Positions 34,238-43,536 of a stretch of 64,000 nt of DNA are shown in pieces; the stretch's first letter is position 1, and every line of letters starts with the position of its first letter. Source of the DNA: Hyphomicrobiales bacterium. Lineage in GTDB: Bacteria; Pseudomonadota; Alphaproteobacteria; Rhizobiales; Rhizobiaceae. Position numbers and translations under genes: made by a program. The DNA lies in assembly GCA_900469625.1 (NCBI GenBank), contig UBXV01000004.1:25755-89754 (forward strand), read 5' to 3'. The notes under the pieces are model-generated. The model saw nothing but the letters and a program-made list of their open reading frames with translations, was not told where the DNA came from and made no database searches.

Positions 34238-35746
34238 ATGATGTTGCAGAATGCTACTCACCCAGCCGATCCTTTTCAATTTCTGGGTCACGAGGGTGAA
34301 ATTTCCAACTTGATCCGTGCCTTCGATTGGCGATCAACAGCACTTGGTCGCGTGGAAGATTGGCCGCCTTCCCTCAAAACAGCGACGGCGCTGTTGCTCC
34401 ATTCCCCCGTCCCGATCGTAATGCTGTGGGGAGAAGAGGGGGTCATGATCTACAATGATGCCTACTCCGTCTTCGCGGGGCATCGCCACCCGGTGCTTTT
34501 TGGGTCCAACGTCCGTGAAGGATGGGCGGAAGTCGCGGACTTCAACGATAATGTAATGAAGGTCGGCCTGGCTGGCGGAACGCTCGCCTACCGCGACCAG
34601 GAGTTGACGCTTCATCGTAAAGGGTTCCCTGAGAAGGTCTGGATGGATCTTTTCTATTCTCCGGTTCCAAACGAGAGTGGGACGCCGGCCGGGGTGATTG
34701 CGGTTGTCGTCGAAACTACCGACAGGGTGCTTGCCGAGCGGCGCAACAGGGAAGAGTTCCAGCGGCTTCAGAATCTATTCGAACAAGCCCCGACATTCAT
34801 GGCCATGCTGAGTGGGGCAGAACATCGGTTCGGGATGGTAAACCCGGAATACCGCAAACTGGTGGGAAATCGGACGGTTGAGGGCTTGACTGTTTCCGAG
34901 GCTCTGCCTGAGGTTGCTGATCAGGGCTATGTGGCGCTGCTCGATGAGGTGTTCAATACGGGTGAACCGGTGAATAGAACGTCGGAGCGGGTGCTGTTGA
35001 AGTGGACCGAAGACGGTCCTTTAGTCGAGAGATTTCTTGACTTCGTCTACCAGCCCATTCGAAACGAGGCTGGGCAGGTCGCCCATATCTTCGTTCAAGG
35101 GTCTGATGTAACGGAGCGCGTTCGTGCGGAGATCCATCAGAAGCTATTGATCAATGAATTAAACCATCGCGTAAAGAACAGCCTTGCGTCGATTCAGTCG
35201 ATCGTTACCCAGACGCTCAAGTCTGTCGGTAGCAAGGAAGAGGCTTCTCATGCCATCTCTGAGCGCATTCTGGCATTGTCGCGCGCGCATAACATACTGA
35301 CGAACGAAAACTGGAATGGTGCCGACCTTGAGACGATGGTGGCGCATTCGCTGGACGCGTTCCAGCCTCTTGGGCGTCAGGCAATCCGAATCGACGGACC
35401 GAAGCTTCGTGTCGGTCCGCAAGCCGCGCTGTCCTTCGCGCTTGCCATGCACGAGTTGGGCACCAACGCAGTAAAATATGGTGCGCTGTCATCCCCAAGT
35501 GGTTCTGTTGAAATCACGTGGTCGATCCAGGAACACGGGACGTTCGAGCTTTTATGGATTGAAAAGGGTGGGCCGGTCGCCACCGAAACCGGGCATCGAG
35601 GTTTTGGGTCGAGGCTGATCCTCCATGTCCTCCCGAAGCAACTGCAAGGCTCCGCCGTTATCGACTACCATCCGACGGGTATCGTTTTCAGGCTGACGAC
35701 CTTCCTTCAGGCCGTCAGAGACGAACCCGCGGTCGATGGTATCTAA
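34238..35746 (+). CDS. PAS-PAS HWE-family histidine kinase
   Basis: About 502 residues, soluble. A first PAS domain (about residues 15-165, with WPPSLKTATALLLHSPVPIV, a region typical of HWE kinases), a second PAS (about 180-300, FEQAPTFMAMLSGAEHRFGM), the HWE domain with ELNHRVKNSLASIQSI (phospho-His about residue 310) and a HATPase domain with MHELGTNAVKYGALSSPSG. ATG 34238 is preferred over the frame start at 34124; GGAGGG is rather far upstream (14 bases). The next gene is its probable partner regulator. Confidence 0.86.
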   Translation: MMLQNATHPADPFQFLGHEGEISNLIRAFDWRSTALGRVEDWPPSLKTATALLLHSPVPIVMLWGEEGVMIYNDAYSVFAGHRHPVLFGSNVREGWAEVADFNDNVMKVGLAGGTLAYRDQELTLHRKGFPEKVWMDLFYSPVPNESGTPAGVIAVVVETTDRVLAERRNREEFQRLQNLFEQAPTFMAMLSGAEHRFGMVNPEYRKLVGNRTVEGLTVSEALPEVADQGYVALLDEVFNTGEPVNRTSERVLLKWTEDGPLVERFLDFVYQPIRNEAGQVAHIFVQGSDVTERVRAEIHQKLLINELNHRVKNSLASIQSIVTQTLKSVGSKEEASHAISERILALSRAHNILTNENWNGADLETMVAHSLDAFQPLGRQAIRIDGPKLRVGPQAALSFALAMHELGTNAVKYGALSSPSGSVEITWSIQEHGTFELLWIEKGGPVATETGHRGFGSRLILHVLPKQLQGSAVIDYHPTGIVFRLTTFLQAVRDEPAVDGI

Positions 35747-36091
35747 ATGGCGCGGATATTGATCGTCGAAGACGAGATGCTCGTCGCCATGCTGATCGAG
35801 GATGTCGTGGCGGAATTAGGACATCAGATTGTCGGCCCGGCCATGCGGCTCGAAACCGCTTTGGTGGCGGCTGAAAAAGAGGATCTCGATTTTGCCATTC
35901 TCGACATCAATCTTGCCGGCAAGCAGTCGTTTCCCGTGGCAGACATCCTCTCAATGCGTGGAATCCCCTTCATGTTCGCCAGCGGATATGGAGCGGACGG
36001 TCTCGTCGATCCCTACCGAAGCGCGCTGATCTTACAAAAGCCCATTGCCCCCGAGGAAATAGCGCGTGTGCTGATGCGTCTTTCGATTTAA
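35747..36091 (+). CDS. Single-domain response regulator
   Basis: A 114-residue receiver domain alone. The acidic pocket VEDEML, the phospho-acceptor Asp 53 in FAILDINLAG, a Ser/Thr-position segment FASGYG and the Lys in LQKPIAPEE are all present. The ATG directly follows the kinase stop codon, so the pair is cotranscribed. With no output domain, it probably works as a phosphate shuttle or sink, or by binding another protein. Confidence 0.92.
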   Translation: MARILIVEDEMLVAMLIEDVVAELGHQIVGPAMRLETALVAAEKEDLDFAILDINLAGKQSFPVADILSMRGIPFMFASGYGADGLVDPYRSALILQKPIAPEEIARVLMRLSI

Positions 36092-36513
36092 CGCGGTGCT
36101 TGGTCGCTGGTGGGCGTCTTGGTGAGGGCGAGCAATGCCGCGTGCCCATCTCGTTTCTTGAATTTATTGCACTTTTCTTGCGCGGCCATTCGGTCTGCGT
36201 CGGATACAGATTCAAGCTGCAGGCCATCGATGTCATGCCGCACAGAGCCTGGCTGCGCGACCGTTATGTAGTATCTTTTCGAATGAAGATAGGCTCCGGC
36301 CGCGCGCCGCAATTGCGATACGCTCAAACCGGGTCGCAATAGCGGTCGGATTTCATTCCATAATCCGAGTGCGAATGGCCGGATGGGATCGCCAATTTTT
36401 TCCGGCAGAATTGCGATCGGCCGGATCAAGAGCGTATTAATGGCGTTCGCCTTGGCCACATCGATATCGCGCGCGAGAACGGGGCGGGTTGCATTGCGTG
36501 AGGAGGAGGTCAT
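36088..36513 (-). CDS. ProQ/FinO-like RNA-chaperone domain protein
   Basis: A 141-residue protein whose central part follows the ProQ/FinO pattern: IRPFALGLWNEIRPLLRPGL, SVSQLRRAAGAYLHSKRYYI, then a GSVRHDIDG turn and a helical VSDADRMAAQEKCNKF end. Proteins of this fold bind small regulatory RNAs and mRNAs, and plasmid-borne members (FinO) control conjugation. The flanks are short and polar. It converges with the response regulator gene, overlapping by four bases. Assignment rests on pattern only. Confidence 0.7.
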   Translation of the reverse strand: MTSSSRNATRPVLARDIDVAKANAINTLLIRPIAILPEKIGDPIRPFALGLWNEIRPLLRPGLSVSQLRRAAGAYLHSKRYYITVAQPGSVRHDIDGLQLESVSDADRMAAQEKCNKFKKRDGHAALLALTKTPTSDQAPR

Positions 36514-36658
36514 GGCGGCCTTGGTCTTTTATTTTGCCTCCAGCTTTAGCAATGGATCGCCTGGCTGTCACGGGCTGCTTCGCCAAAGTTAAGGTGCCGA
36601 AGGCCCACCATCACAGCTGCAAGACGGCGAAGGCAGCTTTGCATCTGATTATGCCGAT

Positions 36659-36856
36659 TCACTTTTTGGTGGTCGTTTGCGCGCGCGCTATCATCGCCCT
36701 GTCCAGGTCCACCTTGTATGGGCCGGTGCGAGAGAAGATCTCGCGTGCCTCCAGTGGCGGCAGATGGTAGGCGTTTATGAACTCCTCGAGATCATAGCGC
36801 GTGTTCCAACCTCGCACGACTGCGCCAATGTTCTTCCTCGTATCGGATAGCGACAT
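36659..36856 (-). CDS. Small protein, paralog of the one at 31919
   Basis: A 65-residue protein starting MSLSDTRKNIGAVVRGWNTR, then YDLEEFINAYHLPPLEAREI and RTGPYKVDLDRAMIARA. The second half matches the small family described at 31919-32125. AGGAGG lies six bases before the ATG at 36856; the frame extends to 36898 with no other support. The function is unknown. Confidence 0.65.
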   Translation of the reverse strand: MSLSDTRKNIGAVVRGWNTRYDLEEFINAYHLPPLEAREIFSRTGPYKVDLDRAMIARAQTTTKK

Positions 36857-36932
36857 GTTCAACCTCCTTTGATCGGGTACGTCGCGATCGCTTGGCATTG
36901 ACAGTCGCCGCAGGGAACGGTTGCCAGTCCGC

Positions 36933-37247
36933 TCAATGGAGGCCTCTTGATCCCTCCGTCGATCTCAGGCCTGCCATCATGAACAGACGTGCATCAAGCA
37001 GTCCGTGAAGCGCCAGATAAATGTCCTTGACTGCCTCGAAGTCCCGAATGGATTCCAGATCTGCCCGGCCATTGCCCATGTCATGGCCAACTGTCTGTGC
37101 CTTGGTGAAAAGCTCTCCAACCTTCGCCCACAGCCGCAAAGCTTCAACCGTGGCAAGATCCGAGCGCGCGAGCGCCTTGACGACGATCTTCTCGACCGCG
37201 ATCGCAATTTCTGCCTGTTCAATGATTACGGCGCGCCAATCTGGCAT
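36933..37247 (-). CDS. Helical hypothetical protein
   Basis: A 104-residue, almost entirely helical, soluble protein (starts MPDWRAVIIEQAEIAIAVEK). AGGACGG lies eight bases before the ATG at 37247, which is preferred to the longer frame from 37355. It is not recognised. Confidence 0.55.
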   Translation of the reverse strand: MPDWRAVIIEQAEIAIAVEKIVVKALARSDLATVEALRLWAKVGELFTKAQTVGHDMGNGRADLESIRDFEAVKDIYLALHGLLDARLFMMAGLRSTEGSRGLH

Positions 37248-37487
37248 AGGCAGATCCGTCCTAGTCCGGAAAGGGACATTTCGGAACGGATGCGCTGGAT
37301 CGGACCGCGACACTTCAATCCAACCCCTTTCGAGGCGTTCCGGTATCCCGAGCATTTTAGAAGGGTGCCTGAAGCTGGCGCAATTAACTTTGACATGCCT
37401 GTCACCAGGTCACGGAAAGAATGACCAGCAGAAGACTTGGTTTGCACGCGATGGGGAAGGTGAGGGGACTGACCGGTTGCGAAAAGT

Positions 37488-38567
37488 CTAGCGGACCGAC
37501 CTCCCGATGCTGTCGGCCATGTGGGCGCCTCTCGTTCCCATGGGCATCGGTGGGCCGGTTGTTGTATCCCGGGCTGTCTGGTGTTCGAGTTCGGCGTTAA
37601 GTTCAGCGCCAACAATCAGAATGCAAATCGATAGCCAGATCCACATCAAAAAGCCGACGAGGCCGCCCAATGCACCGTAGGCCGCGTTGTAGTCGGCGAA
37701 TGTCTCTAGATACCATGAAAATCCGAAAGCCATGAGGACCCAACCGGCGGTCGACAAAGCCGCGCCCCATGTCAACCATCTGACCTTTGCGGGCTGTCTG
37801 CTTGGTCCAAAGCGGTAAATTGCCGTCATCCCCGAAAACACCAGAACGAGCAACAGCGGCCAACGTACAATGAGCGCCATTGTTTCCTTCCAGGGATCGA
37901 GCCAGACAAATTCCAGAACCGCCGGCAACAACGCCACGATGCCTATTGTAACGATTGCGGCAATCAACGCGCAGACTGTGAAGACGAGCGCGACAAGGTT
38001 GAGCCTGACAAAGCCGCGCTTTTCGGTTTCTTCATATGCAACGTTCATGGCATCGAATATGGCCAGCGTGCCGTTGTGGGTGCTCCAAAGGGCGATCGCG
38101 AGCCCGACGAAAAACGCGACCCCGAGCGTCGTCTCCCGTCTCAGGACGAGCTGCTCGAGTTGGTCGGCGAGAATATCGAAAGCGCCTGGAGGAAGCACGG
38201 CGGCCATCTCGCGCAGGTGATCCGTAATCGCAGCGGGATTGGCGATGAGACCGTAAAGGGAAACGATCGCAGCAAGTGCCGGAAACGTGGCCAGGAGTAT
38301 ATAGAAGGTTGCTCCGGCAGCAACGAATGCCACTCGATCGCCAGAGATCTCGTGCATCGTGCGCCAGAGCACATCGCGCAAACCTCGCTGGGGAATGTCT
38401 TCGGGAACCATTGCACGGCGCCCGTGTGCATCCTTAGGCAACGCAGAATCGTTGCTTTTCGCTTGGCTATCCTTCCCATCGGTTTTCGAGATGCTGATGA
38501 GGAGGGTGGCAATTGCGGCTATCGCGATGATGGTTGCGGGATTGATCGTCTTGCGTTGCACCTGCAT
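37488..38567 (-). CDS. YihY/BrkB family membrane protein
   Basis: A 359-residue polytopic membrane protein of the YihY/UPF0761 (formerly RNase BN) family. An N-terminal hydrophobic helix and polar linker precede the core, which has six helices and the family segments DRVAFVAAGATFYILLATFP and AAYGALGGLVGFLMWIWLS. The linker carries RRAMVPEDIPQRGLRDVLW. The transport function is unproven. GGAG is six bases before the ATG at 38567. It is divergent from ligD. Confidence 0.88.
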   Translation of the reverse strand: MQVQRKTINPATIIAIAAIATLLISISKTDGKDSQAKSNDSALPKDAHGRRAMVPEDIPQRGLRDVLWRTMHEISGDRVAFVAAGATFYILLATFPALAAIVSLYGLIANPAAITDHLREMAAVLPPGAFDILADQLEQLVLRRETTLGVAFFVGLAIALWSTHNGTLAIFDAMNVAYEETEKRGFVRLNLVALVFTVCALIAAIVTIGIVALLPAVLEFVWLDPWKETMALIVRWPLLLVLVFSGMTAIYRFGPSRQPAKVRWLTWGAALSTAGWVLMAFGFSWYLETFADYNAAYGALGGLVGFLMWIWLSICILIVGAELNAELEHQTARDTTTGPPMPMGTRGAHMADSIGRSVR

Positions 38568-38725
38568 CAAAGCTCCGATTGTTTAAGCTCTAACGCTTTC
38601 GTGCGCTATTGGATGCACGCGGGCCGAGTTCGCCGAGAAGACGGTCAGACGAAGCGCATTTCCTGTGGCCCGACATTGCAGTTTCGGTTTTCTTGCGTTG
38701 GCTCCATCCTTGTAAAAAGTCGAGG

Positions 38726-38750
38726 GGAACCAATTGTGGACATGACGCTT
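38726..38750 (+). promoter_or_regulatory. Relaxed EcfG-type promoter for ligD
   Basis: GGAAC, 16 bases, GCTT: fits GGAAC-N18-TT only. It would give a leader of about 104 bases. Confidence 0.35.
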
Positions 38751-38860
38751 ATCCTCGGCAGGCCCTAGACCGACGTGCGACGAACCGGGCGCCGAGAGCA
38801 TTCGACGGGCCACAGTCACACCAAGTCGGACGCCGCAATCGATCGGGTGGGGGACCTTTC

Positions 38861-41521
38861 ATGACAGGTGACAAACTCTCGACCTACAAGCAGAAGCGAG
38901 ATTTCAAGCTGACGAAGGAGCCGAGCGGATCGGCCGAACTGAGGCCGTCCAATCGGCGACGATTTGTCATTCAGAAACATGCGGCCTCCCGCCTTCATTA
39001 CGACCTCCGTCTTGAACTCGACGGTGTCTTCAAGTCCTGGGCCGTGACCAAGGGCCCCTCGCTCGATCCCCATGACAAGCGCCTGGCGGTGGAAGTTGAG
39101 GACCATCCGCTAGATTACGGTGATTTCGAAGGCACCATTCCCAAAGGTCAATATGGCGGTGGAACCGTAATGCTCTGGGACCGAGGATTTTGGGAGCCCG
39201 AGGGCAATCGAACGCCGGAGGAGGCGCTCGCCAAGGGGGATCTCAAGTTCAACTTGGAGGGCAAAAGGCTGCGTGGAAGCTTCGTGCTCGTCCGCATGCG
39301 CAAAGACCGGGACGGCGGCAGCCGAACCAACTGGCTCCTGATCAAGCATCACGACGATTTTTCCATCGACGGTAACGGTGCGGCTCTCCTTGACGAGAAT
39401 GTAACCTCTGTCGCCTCCGGGCGCTCCATGGAAGTGATTTCGTCGGGCAAGGGCAAAAAACCGAAACCCTTCATGGTGAACGAAGGGACCATCGACGCTG
39501 ATGCCGTGTGGGACAGCAGACATGGGCTTGCCGCTGCGCAGCGCCGGTCCGCAAAGAGTCCATCGTTGAAAAAACGTCCGCCTGCCAGAAAGCGACATCC
39601 AGGCATGCCGTCCTTCATCGAGCCGCAACTTTGCCAAACACTGGCGCGGCCACCGGGGGGCGAGGGTTGGATTCACGAGATCAAGTTCGACGGATATCGC
39701 ATTCAGTTGCGTGTCGAGGATGGAACGGTGACCCTGAAGACGCGAAAGGGGCTCGACTGGACGGCCAAGTTTCCCGCCATCGCCAGGTCCGCGGCAGGAC
39801 TTGCAGACGCCATCATCGATGGCGAAATCTGCGCACTCGACGACCGCGGCGCCCCAGACTTTGCCGCCCTTCAGGCAGCGCTATCAGAAGGAAAAACCGA
39901 CGCATTGGTCTTTTTCGCATTCGACCTTCTTTTTTCCGGAAACGAGGATCTGCGGGACACTGCCCTGATTAAACGCAAGGAGCGGCTTCAGAGCGTGCTT
40001 GCGGACGGCGGCGGCGATGTACGTCTGCGCTTTACTGAGCATTTCGAAACGGGCGGCGAAACCGTCCTCAGATCGGCCTGCCGGCTGTCACTCGAGGGCA
40101 TCGTTTCGAAGGCGGCGAACGCGCCCTACCGGTCCGGCCGCACCGATACCTGGACCAAATCGAAATGTCGCGGCGGTCATGAAGTGGTCATTGGCGCTTA
40201 TTCCAAGACAAATGGCAAATTCCGGTCTCTTCTCGTTGGTGTCAACCGCGGTGATCATTTCGTCTATGTCGGCCGGGTCGGGACGGGCTATGGCGCCAAG
40301 ACGTTGGAAAGCTTGCTGCCGAAGCTGAAGGCGCTGGAAACCGCCAGGTCGCCCTTTGCAGGCATCGGGGCGCCGAAGAAGGACCCTGACATAGTCTGGT
40401 TGAAGCCGCAGCTGGTTGCCGAAATCGAGTTTGCCGGTTGGACGGCCGACGGCCAGGTGCGACAGGCAGCCTTCAAGGGCTTAAGGCATGACAAGCCGGC
40501 AGCCGAAGTGGAAGCCGAAACGCCGGTGCAGCCATCAAAGGCCGTACTACCCGATCCTTCTTCCAGTGGAAGGCTGCGCGCCAACCGCGCGCATAGAGGC
40601 GGCAAGGTTGAAGTCATGGGCGTTATGATCTCAAGCCCGGAAAAGCAGCTATGGCCTGACGGCGGTGACGGCGTCCCGGTGACGAAAGCGGATCTCGCCG
40701 GCTACTATGAGACTATCGGCTCCTGGCTTGTCGAGCATATCAAGGGTCGCCCCTGCTCGATCATTCGCACGCCGGACGGTATCGCCGGCGAGCAATTTTT
40801 CCAGCGCCACGCCACGCCGGGAACCTCCAACCTGTTGGAGCTCGTCACGGTGTTCGGCGACAAGAGGCCTTATCTGCAGATCGATCGCATCGAAGGCCTC
40901 GCTGCGATCGCCCAGATCGGCGGGGTCGAGTTGCACCCTTGGAATTGCGAGCCCGGAAAACCCGAAACTCCGGGTCGACTTGTATTCGACCTGGATCCGG
41001 GTCCGGGCGTCGAGTTTTCGAGCGTGGTGGAAGCGGCTCGTGAAATCCGTGACCGGCTGGAGGAGTTGGGCCTCATCAGCTTCTGCAAGACGACCGGCGG
41101 CAAGGGACTTCACGTGGTGACACCGCTTGCTGTTCCACGCGGGAAAAAGCTGACCTGGGATGAGGCAAAGACTTTCGCCCACGATATTTGCCAGGATATG
41201 GCCCGGGACAATCCGGGTCTCTATCTGATCAAGATGGCGAAGAACCAGCGCGAAGGTCGCATCTTCCTCGACTATTTGCGCAACGACAGAATGGCAACGG
41301 CCGTCGCGCCACTGTCGCCTCGGGCGCGGCCGGGGGCGACGGTGTCAATGCCGCTCAACTGGAGCCAGGTCAGGGCCGGGCTCGATCCGAAGCGCTTTAC
41401 GGTCCGCACTGTGCCAAAGCTCATCAACGCGAGCACGGCCTGGCAGGATTATTGCGATAGTCATCGCTCACTTGCACAGGCGTTGAAGCGTCTGGCGAGC
41501 AAGACGAAGACGAGATCGTGA
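38861..41521 (+). CDS. ligD: LigD: phosphoesterase-ligase-polymerase of non-homologous end joining
   Basis: An 886-residue protein with all three LigD domains in the order phosphoesterase (about residues 30-200, [10 protein letters not shown]), ATP-dependent ligase (about 240-540, EIKFDGYR with the AMP-accepting Lys about 275) and AEP-type polymerase (about 590-880, [12 protein letters not shown] with the metal-binding Asp pair). It processes, fills in and seals broken DNA ends held by Ku. The start at 38861 gives [20 protein letters not shown], the usual opening; the frame upstream is not coding. It converges with the second Ku dyad. Confidence 0.96.
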   Translation: MTGDKLSTYKQKRDFKLTKEPSGSAELRPSNRRRFVIQKHAASRLHYDLRLELDGVFKSWAVTKGPSLDPHDKRLAVEVEDHPLDYGDFEGTIPKGQYGGGTVMLWDRGFWEPEGNRTPEEALAKGDLKFNLEGKRLRGSFVLVRMRKDRDGGSRTNWLLIKHHDDFSIDGNGAALLDENVTSVASGRSMEVISSGKGKKPKPFMVNEGTIDADAVWDSRHGLAAAQRRSAKSPSLKKRPPARKRHPGMPSFIEPQLCQTLARPPGGEGWIHEIKFDGYRIQLRVEDGTVTLKTRKGLDWTAKFPAIARSAAGLADAIIDGEICALDDRGAPDFAALQAALSEGKTDALVFFAFDLLFSGNEDLRDTALIKRKERLQSVLADGGGDVRLRFTEHFETGGETVLRSACRLSLEGIVSKAANAPYRSGRTDTWTKSKCRGGHEVVIGAYSKTNGKFRSLLVGVNRGDHFVYVGRVGTGYGAKTLESLLPKLKALETARSPFAGIGAPKKDPDIVWLKPQLVAEIEFAGWTADGQVRQAAFKGLRHDKPAAEVEAETPVQPSKAVLPDPSSSGRLRANRAHRGGKVEVMGVMISSPEKQLWPDGGDGVPVTKADLAGYYETIGSWLVEHIKGRPCSIIRTPDGIAGEQFFQRHATPGTSNLLELVTVFGDKRPYLQIDRIEGLAAIAQIGGVELHPWNCEPGKPETPGRLVFDLDPGPGVEFSSVVEAAREIRDRLEELGLISFCKTTGGKGLHVVTPLAVPRGKKLTWDEAKTFAHDICQDMARDNPGLYLIKMAKNQREGRIFLDYLRNDRMATAVAPLSPRARPGATVSMPLNWSQVRAGLDPKRFTVRTVPKLINASTAWQDYCDSHRSLAQALKRLASKTKTRS

Positions 41522-41566
41522 CCATCACTGCGGAAATTGCGCCCGTCCGCTGCAGGGCTTGTGTCA

Positions 41567-42373
41567 TTATTTTTTCGAGTGCGTTTCGGCCTTAACCGAT
41601 TTGCGTAAGGCATCCATGATGTTGATGACGTTGCTGGGTTCCGGCTCGGTCGCTTTCGGCTTGGCCTTACCCGCCTTTTTCAGTTGCTTCTTCCTGGCGT
41701 TGATGATGTCGAGCAGACGGTCCTGGACCGGGTCGACGACCAGCTTTGGGTTCCAATCGGTGGTTTTCTTCTTGATCAGTTGCTGGACGAGCGGCATGAG
41801 GTCTGAATCGGCCTTCCCGTCGCCAATATCGGCAAAATAGGTCTCCTCGTCTCTGACTTCGTCACCATAGCGCAAAGTCCACAGAACGATGCCCTTTCCC
41901 CTTGGCTCCAGCAAAACCGCGCGCTCGCGCCGCGTGATGACGAGGCGGGAAATTCCCACCATCTCCTTGGCTTCCATCGCATCGCGGATGACGGAAAAGG
42001 CTTCCTCGCCTACGGGGTTGCTGGGAGTGAGGTAATAGGGCGTATCGAACCAGATCCATTCGACGCTGTCGCGCGGCGTGAAGGTGGTAATCTCAATCGT
42101 GTTGGTGCTGTCCAAGGCTACATTTTCCAGCTCTTCGTCTTCCAGCAACAGATATTCGTCTTCCCCGCGCTGATAACCTTTGACCTGATCTTCCTCGTCA
42201 ACTTCCTCGCCGGTGACCGAATCCACGTACTGGCTGACTACGCGGTTGTGTGTCGCGCGGTTCAGCGTATGAAAACGCACCTTTTCGTTATCGGAGATGG
42301 CGGGCATCATTTGCACCGGGCAATTGACCAGCGAGAGTTTGAGGTAGCCTTTCCAATAGGGACGAACTGCCAT
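41567..42373 (-). CDS. ku: Ku homolog, group B (second copy)
   Basis: A 268-residue Ku core protein, MAVRPYWKGYLKLSLVNCPV at the start, closely resembling the Ku at 3046-3852. EEDQVKGYQRGEDEYLLLED and EPRGKGIVLWTLRYGDEVRD are kept. The C-terminal tail is Lys-rich and ends KAETHSKK. It lies 15 bases after the group A Ku and converges with ligD, so both NHEJ parts are adjacent. Confidence 0.95.
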   Translation of the reverse strand: MAVRPYWKGYLKLSLVNCPVQMMPAISDNEKVRFHTLNRATHNRVVSQYVDSVTGEEVDEEDQVKGYQRGEDEYLLLEDEELENVALDSTNTIEITTFTPRDSVEWIWFDTPYYLTPSNPVGEEAFSVIRDAMEAKEMVGISRLVITRRERAVLLEPRGKGIVLWTLRYGDEVRDEETYFADIGDGKADSDLMPLVQQLIKKKTTDWNPKLVVDPVQDRLLDIINARKKQLKKAGKAKPKATEPEPSNVINIMDALRKSVKAETHSKK

Positions 42374-42388
42374 TGACCCATTCTCCGG

Positions 42389-43288
42389 TTAGCTGGCGCG
42401 CCGCTTTGACGCTGAGGCGGGTTTCGATTTAGCTGTCGCGGGTTTGGCAGACGTCTTGCGCGTAGCGTTCTTGTTGGCGTTTGCTGCCGCACGTTTTGTC
42501 TTTGCCGTCTTTGCGCCAACGCCGGCGCTTTCGCGAAGCGCCTTTAGAAGATCACCAGGTTTTGAAGCGGCCGGCGCCTTCTTCTTGGGAAGTGCGCGCC
42601 CTTCGATCTTGGCCTTGACCAGTTCCACGACAGCAGCCTCATATCGATCGTCAAACGCGCTAGCGTCGAAGCTGCCCTTCTTTTTCTCGATGATATGCTC
42701 GGCGAGGTCGAGCATTTCGCCTTCGATCTTCAAGTCAGGGAGGTCCTCGAAAGCCTTGTCGGACGATCGGACTTCGTAATCGAAGTTGAGCGTCGAGGCG
42801 ATCAATCCCTTGCCATGGGGGCGGATCAGAACGGTGCGCATCCGTCGGAAAAGAACGGTGCGGGCGATCGCGGCAACGTTCTCCTTTTTCATACCGTCAC
42901 GCAAGAGCATGAATGCGTCGGTGCCCATCTTGTCCGGGGTGAGATAATAGGGCTTGTCGAAGTAGGTGGTGTCGATCTGCGAGCAGGGAATGAAGGCTTC
43001 GATCGTCAATGTCTTGTCGCTATCTGGGACGGCTGCAGCGACTTCTTCCGGTTCCAGCACGACGTACTGACCATTTTCGGTTTCGTATCCCTTGACCTGA
43101 TCTTCCCGCTCGACGGCATCTCCCGTTTCGGTGTCGACAAACTCCCGTTTGACCCGGTTTTTTGTATTCCGATTGAGGGTGTTGAAGACTACGCGCTCGG
43201 ACGACGAAGCGGCTGTGTAGAGCGCGACGGCACAGGCAACCTCTCCGAATTTTATGAAGCCTTTCCAATTCGCTCTGGGGGCAGCCAT
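42389..43288 (-). CDS. ku: Ku homolog, group A (second copy)
   Basis: A 299-residue Ku core protein (MAAPRANWKGFIKFGEVACA), close to the Ku at 3856-4716 along the core (FNTLNRNTKNRVKREFVD, FDKPYYLTPDKMG). The C-terminal about 50 residues are a Lys/Ala/Thr/Ser-rich tail, longer and more Lys-rich than in the first copy. It is the first gene of the second Ku dyad. A relaxed stress promoter lies upstream at almost the same distance as in the first copy. Confidence 0.95.
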   Translation of the reverse strand: MAAPRANWKGFIKFGEVACAVALYTAASSSERVVFNTLNRNTKNRVKREFVDTETGDAVEREDQVKGYETENGQYVVLEPEEVAAAVPDSDKTLTIEAFIPCSQIDTTYFDKPYYLTPDKMGTDAFMLLRDGMKKENVAAIARTVLFRRMRTVLIRPHGKGLIASTLNFDYEVRSSDKAFEDLPDLKIEGEMLDLAEHIIEKKKGSFDASAFDDRYEAAVVELVKAKIEGRALPKKKAPAASKPGDLLKALRESAGVGAKTAKTKRAAANANKNATRKTSAKPATAKSKPASASKRRAS

Positions 43289-43323
43289 TAAGCCAGTTCT
43301 CCTCTTGCAACCCGACCCGATTC

Positions 43324-43348
43324 AACCGTTGAACCGGCAAATCGTTCC
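43324..43348 (-). promoter_or_regulatory. Relaxed EcfG-type promoter for the second Ku dyad
   Basis: On the minus strand GGAAC, 16 bases, GGTTGAATC. The downstream bases GTTGAATC also follow the -10 of the first Ku promoter, so the two promoters appear homologous, with one change in the -10. Confidence 0.55.
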
Positions 43349-43536
43349 TCGCTCCAAAGAAACCTTTTCCATTGGGCCCGCCGTTGGAACGCCCGCCCGC
43401 AACATTCGGATGAGGCGCTTGCGTGCATCTTTTTTCGCACGCGCGCGTTTCAAAATGAAACTGAGCTTTCGCTTTGGCGAAGTTTGACAGTGGTCCCCGC
43501 GACGATGGTGCGTCGCAGAAGCATGGATCAGATCGC

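Noticed and set aside
38726..38750. A strict stress promoter before ligD
   Set aside because: The site has GGAAC but GCTT in place of CGTT, so it is listed only as a relaxed match with low confidence.
38076..38768. A 230-residue plus-strand frame
   Set aside because: It is antisense to the YihY family gene and has no start signals.
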